From NCBI GenBank assembly GCA_031254095.1, contig JAIRVC010000029.1, forward strand, positions 1-9,687: 9,687 bases of DNA, read 5' to 3'. Source of the stretch: Acidobacteriota bacterium. GTDB lineage: Bacteria > Acidobacteriota > UBA6911. Positions 1-4,858 of this stretch are shown here, piece after piece. Below the pieces are notes generated by a model. It was not told the DNA's origin, ran no database searches, and saw nothing but the letters and a program-made list of their open reading frames with translations. A program made the translations under genes and the position numbers. Positions within the stretch are counted from its first letter, which is position 1, and each line of letters opens with the position of its first letter.

Positions 1-5
1 TTATA

Positions 6-38
6 CGGAACAATGTTTCATTCTAGCAAGTTGTTCCG
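6..38. promoter_or_regulatory. Spaced inverted repeat, probable operator of the left-edge promoter
   Basis: The 8-bp arms CGGAACAA (6-13) and TTGTTCCG (31-38) are exact reverse complements separated by 17 bp. One arm sits in the spacer between the -35 and -10 boxes and the other covers the expected transcription start. This is a typical placement for a repressor dimer site. The arm centres are 25 bp apart, a little over two helical turns. It could instead form a weak hairpin downstream of the glycyl radical enzyme gene, but no T-run follows on either strand, so a terminator is less likely. Confidence 0.5.
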
Positions 39-49
39 CTCTGTGTCAA
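20..49 (-). promoter_or_regulatory. Sigma70-type promoter reading off the left edge
   Basis: On the minus strand there is a perfect -35 box TTGACA (complement of 44-49), an 18-bp spacer and a -10 box TAGAAT (complement of 20-25, five of six consensus bases). Transcription would begin near base 12-14 and run left out of the window. It lies just beyond the stop codon of the glycyl radical enzyme gene on the same strand, so the next gene leftwards probably has its own start of transcription. The promoter is inferred from sequence only. The gene it serves is not visible. Confidence 0.55.
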
Positions 50-61
50 CAATATTTTAAT

Positions 62-2506
62 TTAAAGATTATGCTCGCTCCGGTTAATGACATCGTCCTG
101 GATGTCGGGAGAAAGCTGCGTAAAATACGCGCTGAAGCCGCCTATACGTACAATCAGGTCGCGGTGATTTTCCGGATGTATCTTCGCGTCCCGCAGTTCG
201 TTCGTATCCACCATATTGTATTGAATGTGCGAGCCGCCGCCCGACATGAAAGCGTTGGTGTATGCCGCAAGCTTATCTACGCTTTCCGCGCTCCGTAAAA
301 TCGCCGCCGAAAATTTCTGGTTCAGCACGGACGCGTATGACTCGCGGAATCCCGCCGCAAGCGCCGAGCGAAGCACCGCCGTCGGCCCCTTTTTATCCGC
401 GCCACGCATCGGCGACAGCGCGCCGTCGTTCAGCGGTTCCAGCGCCTTGCGGCCGTTGGGAAGCGCGCCGACGCCCAGTCCGCCAAAATAGTGCCAAGCC
501 AGACCTTCACGCGCGATCATGTAATTACGGAAAGGAGAATTGTCGTAATCGCGAATGATGCGCGCGGAATCCTCGCTGATTTTTCCGGCCAGCCGATCGA
601 CTTCCTCAATATCGTTGCCGAATTTCGGCTGCGAAATGCACAGACGCCGGATTTCCTCCCCTTTTTCCCCGGCGAAATCGCTGCCGAGCGCGTCAAGAAG
701 TTCCGCCATCGTAAGCTTCTTTTTCTCAAACACCAGCTTTTTTACCGCAATAAGGGAATCCGCCACGTCAATAATGGCACGGTCGGAAATGCCGAACATG
801 CTGGCGTCGGGGTCGGGATCAACAAGGTCGCGGCCTTTATCCATACAGCTTTGTATGCCGACGGCTGACAAAAACGGCAGCCGCATGTATTTTTGCTGCT
901 CCTTGCGCGCGATCGCCGCCAGCTGGAAAATACGGCGCGTCAGGAAACGGTGCTGAGCGAGGAATGCTCCGTACAATTCCTCAAAGTTCTCAAAACCGCG
1001 CGGGTCGCCGGTTTCGAGCCCCGTGCGATTGCCGTTTATATCCACGCCGTTGTGCAGCGTCAGATGCAGCAGCGCCGCCAGATTGAAGGCCGCCACGCCC
1101 TCGGCGCCGTAATGTTCCGCCCGCGACGGCAGGCAGGGATAGACGCATCCAAGGCCGCACCACTCCGCCGCTTCTTCCATGGGAATTCCGTCGTCGATGA
1201 AACGCGCTATAACCACTTCGTCGTTCTCGAAAAGCGGAATGCCGCCCTTTGTGACCATATTTGTCCTGATTGCCTTACGCATCAGCCAGTCGGGCGTCCG
1301 GCGATTCCAGCGCAGCCCGAGCGTCGGCGATGACAACTGCAAAAGCCCGACGACATGCAGGAAAAGATAGCTCAGTTCGTTCGAACGATCCTTCCCGGTT
1401 TTATCCACGCCGCCGATCATAACGTTGTTGATGCCGAAATTAATCTGGTGCGATTCCATCGAGCTTCCCGAAGAAACAAATGTCTGCGTCCCCCAGCGGC
1501 CGATCAATTCGGCCAGAAGGTCCGAAGCGTCCTCCAGGGTGATCGCGCCGCTTTGAATATCGCCTATGAAATACGGATACAGATACTGATCGCCGCGCCC
1601 CCACTGCGGATGGTTGTGCATCGGATGCTCATAGTTCTTGCATACTCCGGCGATGGCCATGGATTGCAGCGCCTCGTAAAAATTCCGGGCGGGATATTCC
1701 GGCACATGTTCGCAGGCGTCCGCGATACGGAGAAATTCGCGTTTGCGCTCCGGACGCGTTTCGGCCGCCGCCATTTCACGGGCAAGCGCGGCATACCGGC
1801 GCGCGTGAGCGATGGCCGCCTCGCAGACAATTACCGCGGATTTCCAGAAATACAGCCGGTCTATGTCGCTTTCCTGTTTTTCAATAAAAGCGGCTATACG
1901 CCCTTCCGCTTCTTCTATGACGCTTCGCAGACCCTTTCCGATAATTTTTTCCCACATCAGAACGGACGTGACCTGTCCGAAAATTCCGCTGTCCAGCGTC
2001 GGATCCTTCAGCTTCGCCGCCTCCGCGTCTTTTATCCAGCCGCCGACAACAGCTTCCCATGCTTTATAGGTCATATCCGGCGCGGTCTTGCCCCGAAACG
2101 TTCTCGCGCTTTCACGCAGCAGTTCAACGCTCTCGCGATTCATGCCTACGCTGGCGTCCATAGTAATTTTCAGCGCATCGGAATCTTTCCAGATACCGGG
2201 AATATAATCGCCGCAGACATCTATGGACGTCATGCAGCCGATGATTCCGGGCGTAAGGCGTCCCGCGATCCGGTCAAAGCCATGAATGCGGATTTTGACG
2301 TTTTCGACGACCTTTTTAAAAAGCAGGGCGCGGCGGAGCTGAATGTCCAGCCCTTCGGTTTCCCGCCATGACGCAACCGTCCATTTCTCGCGTTCGGCAT
2401 AGAGTTTCCAACCGGCCGCCTTCATCGCGCTTTTCCACGCGAGAATGTTTTCACCCAGTCTGAGAGCGTCGATCTTATCAAGCAACTGCATGTTTATTTC
2501 GGTCAT
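62..2506 (-). CDS. Glycyl radical enzyme, pyruvate formate-lyase superfamily, substrate unknown
   Basis: This 814-residue cytoplasmic enzyme belongs to the PFL/glycyl radical superfamily, which an [4Fe-4S]/SAM activase switches on by abstracting H from a backbone glycine. The C-terminus carries the radical loop R-I-G-G-F-S-A (787-793), with Gly790 the likely radical residue 25 positions from the end, as in PFL. The thiyl site lies in G-C-V-Y-P, Cys454. The family block P-K-F-G-N-D is at 627-632. It lacks the adjacent CC of PFL. It also lacks the Glu two residues after the Cys that glycerol/diol dehydratases, choline lyase and hydroxyphenylacetate decarboxylase use; Tyr456 stands there. The length suits non-PFL members (about 790-900). 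The start is supported by GGAGG (2512-2516) five bases upstream of ATG. No activase gene lies within the window; it could be just left of base 1. The family is certain but the substrate cannot be assigned. A lyase, a decarboxylase or a fumarate-adding enzyme all remain possible. Confidence 0.93.
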   Translation of the reverse strand: MTEINMQLLDKIDALRLGENILAWKSAMKAAGWKLYAEREKWTVASWRETEGLDIQLRRALLFKKVVENVKIRIHGFDRIAGRLTPGIIGCMTSIDVCGDYIPGIWKDSDALKITMDASVGMNRESVELLRESARTFRGKTAPDMTYKAWEAVVGGWIKDAEAAKLKDPTLDSGIFGQVTSVLMWEKIIGKGLRSVIEEAEGRIAAFIEKQESDIDRLYFWKSAVIVCEAAIAHARRYAALAREMAAAETRPERKREFLRIADACEHVPEYPARNFYEALQSMAIAGVCKNYEHPMHNHPQWGRGDQYLYPYFIGDIQSGAITLEDASDLLAELIGRWGTQTFVSSGSSMESHQINFGINNVMIGGVDKTGKDRSNELSYLFLHVVGLLQLSSPTLGLRWNRRTPDWLMRKAIRTNMVTKGGIPLFENDEVVIARFIDDGIPMEEAAEWCGLGCVYPCLPSRAEHYGAEGVAAFNLAALLHLTLHNGVDINGNRTGLETGDPRGFENFEELYGAFLAQHRFLTRRIFQLAAIARKEQQKYMRLPFLSAVGIQSCMDKGRDLVDPDPDASMFGISDRAIIDVADSLIAVKKLVFEKKKLTMAELLDALGSDFAGEKGEEIRRLCISQPKFGNDIEEVDRLAGKISEDSARIIRDYDNSPFRNYMIAREGLAWHYFGGLGVGALPNGRKALEPLNDGALSPMRGADKKGPTAVLRSALAAGFRESYASVLNQKFSAAILRSAESVDKLAAYTNAFMSGGGSHIQYNMVDTNELRDAKIHPENHRDLIVRIGGFSAYFTQLSPDIQDDVINRSEHNL

Positions 2507-2608
2507 AGCAGCCTCCGTTTCGCATAAAAATCAATTTTACTGTGGAATTTTATAATATGGCATCGTTTTTTCGCATGAAATGAAACAACTCTTCGGAGCG
2601 CATAAAAT

Positions 2609-2636
2609 TTGCTGTTTTATTGCCATGATTTACAAT
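2609..2636 (+). promoter_or_regulatory. Candidate plus-strand promoter in the divergent region
   Basis: TTGCTG (2609-2614) and TACAAT (2631-2636) are separated by 16 bp. The -10 matches five of six consensus bases and the -35 only three. A clear Shine-Dalgarno sequence and a short ORF follow within 35 bp, which gives some support. If used, it would make a very long leader to the operon or a separate short transcript. Confidence 0.25.
2610..2625 (-). promoter_or_regulatory. Weak sigma54-like -24/-12 element upstream of the glycyl radical enzyme gene
   Basis: Read on the minus strand the site is TGGCAATAAAACAGCA. It keeps TGGCA at -24, the obligatory GG-N10-GC spacing, and GC followed by A at -12, but the TT of TTGC is replaced by CA. 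It lies about 105 bp upstream of the start codon. An AT-rich stretch nearer the gene (TATTAT, complement of 2552-2557) could be a sigma70 -10 box but has no matching -35. Neither is strong. This is the better of two poor promoter candidates for the gene. Confidence 0.2.
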
Positions 2637-2666
2637 CTCATTTTTGGGGAAAGGAGATGAACGGCA

Positions 2667-2723
2667 ATGACAACCTTTTGCTATATCAGTGTATCGTGTA
2701 TTGATCAGAACGAAGACAGATGA
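2667..2723 (+). CDS. Possible 18-codon leader peptide
   Basis: An ATG at 2667 opens an 18-residue frame, MTTFCYISVSCIDQNEDR, ending in TGA. AAAGGAG at 2650-2656 lies ten bases upstream. That ribosome site is as good as those of the real genes in the window, and this is the main reason for listing it. The peptide has no recognisable domain and no codon run that would suggest amino-acid attenuation. It lies between the candidate promoter at 2609-2636 and the large palindrome at 2752. It may be a leader ORF, a real small protein or chance. Confidence 0.2.
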   Translation: MTTFCYISVSCIDQNEDR

Positions 2724-2751
2724 TAGCTATGAATGAACAGCGCATTCCGCC

Positions 2752-2779
2752 TCAACGCTGCTTGAGCAAGCAGCGTTGA
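2752..2779. repeat. 28-bp near-perfect palindrome
   Basis: The arms TCAACGCTGCTTG and its exact reverse complement flank a central AG (13 paired bases on each side). As RNA it would form a very stable hairpin, with about 12 pairs and a four-base loop. No T-run follows on either strand, so it is not a standard intrinsic terminator. It could be a REP-like repeat, a remnant of a small mobile element, an operator or a transcript end stabiliser. The inverted repeat is seen directly; its role is unknown. Confidence 0.85.
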
Positions 2780-2825
2780 AAATAGCCGCGTTTTACAAGC
2801 GTCTGCGGAGAGCAGTGTTGAAAAT
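2770..2825 (+). repeat. Short direct repeat echoing the palindrome's right arm
   Basis: GCAGCGTTGAAAAT (2770-2783) recurs as GCAGTGTTGAAAAT (2812-2825), 13 of 14 bases identical with one C-to-T change. The first copy includes the end of the palindrome's right arm. The pattern suggests a degenerate repeat element rather than coding sequence. Confidence 0.55.
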
Positions 2826-3069
2826 GACGGCCTGCCGCATCTCAGCCGCTTCCGGAATCTCAAGCTCAGGGGGACTTTTTGATAGTTCCGCGCCGCCGAA
2901 ACAGACGCCCCGCGCCTTTGCCGCCGCGATGCCCCCGGCCTGTCTCTGCCGGAATAGGGGGTTAGGACGCATGGTTTGTCCGCGTCCGCCGCTGATTGGA
3001 TGTGTTTTATATTTTTTAATGCGTTTGCCATGCCCTGCCGATGAAACAAAGGCGGTAAATTTTCCGCGA

Positions 3070-3098
3070 TTGTCACGGCAAAAAACGCTTGAAATAAT
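3070..3098 (+). promoter_or_regulatory. Probable sigma70-type promoter of the hydrogenase operon
   Basis: TTGTCA (3070-3075, five of six) and AATAAT (3093-3098, five of six) are separated by exactly 17 bp. Transcription would start near 3105, giving a leader of about 220 nt before the first antiporter-like gene. It is the best plus-strand promoter-like sequence upstream of the operon that I can find. The assignment is inference from consensus match and position. Confidence 0.45.
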
Positions 3099-3104
3099 TT
3101 TGGG

Positions 3105-3322
3105 GTAAGTCCACCATAGTTAGCCGGAAGCTTCATGAGGATTCGAAGCGAGGCGATGAATCCCCATGAAACATCATGGGTTGGCCGCCATGTTTAATGG
3201 CTGACGTTGGCAATGGAAGTGTTGCGCCGGGTTCGCGTGAAAAAGCGGCGAAAATTCCGGATGCCGGAGCGGCGGGGACGTTTATTAATGGCAATAAACA
3301 GGCTTTCACGTTGCGGGTGTGA
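3105..3322 (+). promoter_or_regulatory. Hairpin-rich 5' leader of the operon
   Basis: In order, the leader contains perfect short stems: GGATTC/GAATCC (3139-3144 with 3158-3163), CCCATGA/TCATGGG (3163-3169 with 3174-3180, four-base loop), GCCAT/ATGGC (3187-3191 with 3197-3201), CGCCG/CGGCG (3225-3229 with 3246-3250), TCCGG/CCGGA (3256-3260 with 3264-3268) and TTTATT/AATAAA (3281-3286 with 3293-3298). An alternative pairing GCTTC/GAAGC (3130-3134 with 3145-3149) competes with the first. I recognise no known riboswitch class. A structured regulatory leader is possible, but short stems also occur by chance. Confidence 0.25.
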
Positions 3323-3328
3323 GTGATT

Positions 3329-4774
3329 ATGACTGTAGAATATCTGCTTTTCTGTCTGGTGGCGGTTCCGTTTTTCGGGTCGCTGTTTCTGCCCGTGCTG
3401 GGTAAAATCAATGAGCGGCTGCGGAACATCGCCGCGCTGGCTCTGATGCTCTGCTCCCTCGGCATGTCATGCGCCCTTCTTCAGGTTATAGCAAGCGATC
3501 AGAACGTGGTATTCACCATGGGCGGCGTCACCCTGTTTTACGCGGACAAACTGGCAATTTTCATGGCGCTGGTCTCGCAGTCGCTCGGTTCCATCATTAT
3601 TCTCTATTCATTCGGTTACATCAAAAATTACGAACACCGCAATGAGTACTATTTTATGGTGGTGCTCTTCCTTGCCGCCATGATGGGGCTGATTTTCTCG
3701 TCAAACCTGCTGTGGATCTACTTTTTCTGGGAAATTACAGCGATCGTCTGCTGGCGGCTGATTGGATTTTTCAGGGAAAAGGAATATGTCCTGCGCGCCG
3801 ACAAGGCGTTCTTTATTACTGTCTTTGGCGCGCTGATGATGCTGTGCGGCTTTCTGATGATTTACAGCCGCACGGGAACGTTTGACATGCAGGAGATAAA
3901 AGCCTGGTGCGCGATAAACGGCAGCATTCCGGATCTCGCGGTGATGTTTATTCTCTTCGGCATTCTTTCCAAATCGGCCACGCTGCCGCTGCATACGTGG
4001 CTGGCCGACGCGGGCGTCGCGCCCTCGCCCGTAACCGCCCTGCTCCACGCGGCGGTGCTGGTCAAGATAGGCGTTTACGTTTTCGCCCGGCTTTTTGTGG
4101 CGACCTTTACGATTAATGAAATATGGCATGAAGTCGTGCCGTGGATCGCCGCCGCCAGCGCTATTGTTTCAGCCTGCGCCGCGCTGGTTGAAAATGACAT
4201 CAAGCGTATCGTCGCTTATTCCACGGTCAGCCAGCTCGCTTTCATTTTGCTGGGTCTGGCGACCGGCAACAACACCGGCATTGTCGGCGGCCTGCTTTAC
4301 ATACTTATGCACGGCATCGCCAAAGCCGGACTCTTTCTCTGCGCGGGCGTCGTGGAACACGAGACGCACAACAAGGACATTCGTAAAATGGGCGGCCTGA
4401 TAAAAACCATGCCGATTACGGCGGTCTCCTTCGCGCTGTGCGCTTTCTCCGTTATGGGAATTCCTCCCTTCGGAGGTTTTTTCAGCAAGTACATGGTTAT
4501 TACAGGGACGATTGATTCCGGGCAGATAGCGGTAGGGCTGACTTTCGTTGCAGGCGCTTTCCTTACGCTGGCTTACCTGCTGCGGGCGTTCGCGCGCGTG
4601 TTTCTGGGTGTCAGCCGGGCTGCCGATGACGGACACGGCCTGCCTCGTGAAGGTTCGCCCGTGATGGTATTCAGCGTAGCGCTTCTGGCCGCGCTGTCCC
4701 TGCTTAGCGGCGTGCTGATTCAGCCGTCTTTTCAGTTCGCCCAGAGCGCGGTTCAGCAGATGTTGAGCCGCTAG
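3329..4774 (+). CDS. Antiporter-like membrane subunit 1 (NuoL/MrpA-type) of complex I-like hydrogenase
   Basis: This 481-residue polytopic membrane protein, with about 14 predicted helices, belongs to the proton-antiporter family shared by NuoL/M/N, Mrp antiporters and group 4 hydrogenases. It should form one ion-translocating channel in the membrane arm. The channel residues are all present: Glu135 in the TM5 segment ending FFWE, Lys215 in the broken TM7 (LSKSATLPLHTW), His240 and Lys246 in TM8 (LLHAAVLVKIGVY) and Lys387 in TM12 (GFFSK). The HTWLADA block and the TM8 histidine make it the most NuoL/MrpA-like of the three paralogues here, but it lacks the long NuoL C-terminus. It is first in the operon. 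ATG at 3329 is chosen over an in-frame GTG at 3323; TGA at 3320 bars any earlier start. The ribosome site is weak for both. Confidence 0.92.
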   Translation: MTVEYLLFCLVAVPFFGSLFLPVLGKINERLRNIAALALMLCSLGMSCALLQVIASDQNVVFTMGGVTLFYADKLAIFMALVSQSLGSIIILYSFGYIKNYEHRNEYYFMVVLFLAAMMGLIFSSNLLWIYFFWEITAIVCWRLIGFFREKEYVLRADKAFFITVFGALMMLCGFLMIYSRTGTFDMQEIKAWCAINGSIPDLAVMFILFGILSKSATLPLHTWLADAGVAPSPVTALLHAAVLVKIGVYVFARLFVATFTINEIWHEVVPWIAAASAIVSACAALVENDIKRIVAYSTVSQLAFILLGLATGNNTGIVGGLLYILMHGIAKAGLFLCAGVVEHETHNKDIRKMGGLIKTMPITAVSFALCAFSVMGIPPFGGFFSKYMVITGTIDSGQIAVGLTFVAGAFLTLAYLLRAFARVFLGVSRAADDGHGLPREGSPVMVFSVALLAALSLLSGVLIQPSFQFAQSAVQQMLSR

Positions 4775-4805
4775 TTTCCATAGTCGGTATTGAGGTTTGG
4801 AATTT

Positions 4806-4851
4806 AACCGGAACAGAGTTCAGAATAAAACCGGGATAAAACTCAGGATGA
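4806..4851 (+). repeat. Imperfect tandem repeat (period 23) before the second antiporter-like gene
   Basis: Two 23-base units, 4806-4828 and 4829-4851, begin AACCGG and agree at about two thirds of positions, and every mismatch is a transition. They fill most of the 84-bp gap between the first two operon genes, the only sizeable gap within the operon. The AGGA ribosome site of the next gene (4845-4848) lies in the second unit. The repeat probably arose by old local duplication. Any regulatory role is unproven. Confidence 0.4.
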
Positions 4852-4858
4852 AATAAAG

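Larger units (their letters stand above)
2507..3328. other. Divergent intergenic region without a convincing large gene
   Basis: About 820 bp separate the minus-strand glycyl radical enzyme gene from the plus-strand operon. Open frames of up to 143 codons exist here on both strands. They lack ribosome sites and recognisable domains, and their composition is rich in Arg, Ala and Ser, as expected of chance frames. The region holds the enzyme's upstream sequence (2507-2630), a candidate plus-strand promoter and short leader ORF (2609-2723), a large palindrome with an echo of its arm (2752-2825), a stretch (about 2830-3065) in which I see nothing beyond GC-rich unstructured sequence, a good plus-strand promoter (3070-3098) and a hairpin-rich leader (about 3105-3322). 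Confidence 0.7.

Noticed and set aside
6..38. Intrinsic terminator for the glycyl radical enzyme gene
   Set aside because: The stem has a 17-base loop and no following T-run on the minus strand. Its overlap with a strong promoter is better explained as an operator.
1355..2371. A 338-codon plus-strand frame antisense to the glycyl radical enzyme
   Set aside because: It is a shadow of the well-supported minus-strand gene. It shows no domain, has an Arg/His-rich composition and lacks a ribosome site.
2776..3108. A 110-codon plus-strand frame in the divergent region
   Set aside because: It starts inside the palindrome arm, has no ribosome site, and has a biased Pro/Arg/Ala composition typical of non-coding GC-rich DNA.
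2705..3136. A 143-codon minus-strand frame in the divergent region
   Set aside because: No Shine-Dalgarno sequence precedes its ATG (the upstream minus-strand bases are TTCGAATCCTC), it runs through the palindrome and direct repeat (giving a repeated FSTLL), and it has no recognisable domain.
3137..3160. tRNA-like TTCGAATCC on the minus strand
   Set aside because: The bases flanking the putative T-loop do not pair and no acceptor or anticodon arms can be found around it.
3133..3465. A 110-codon minus-strand frame crossing the start of the first antiporter-like gene
   Set aside because: It overlaps a conserved coding region on the other strand and has no domain or start signal.
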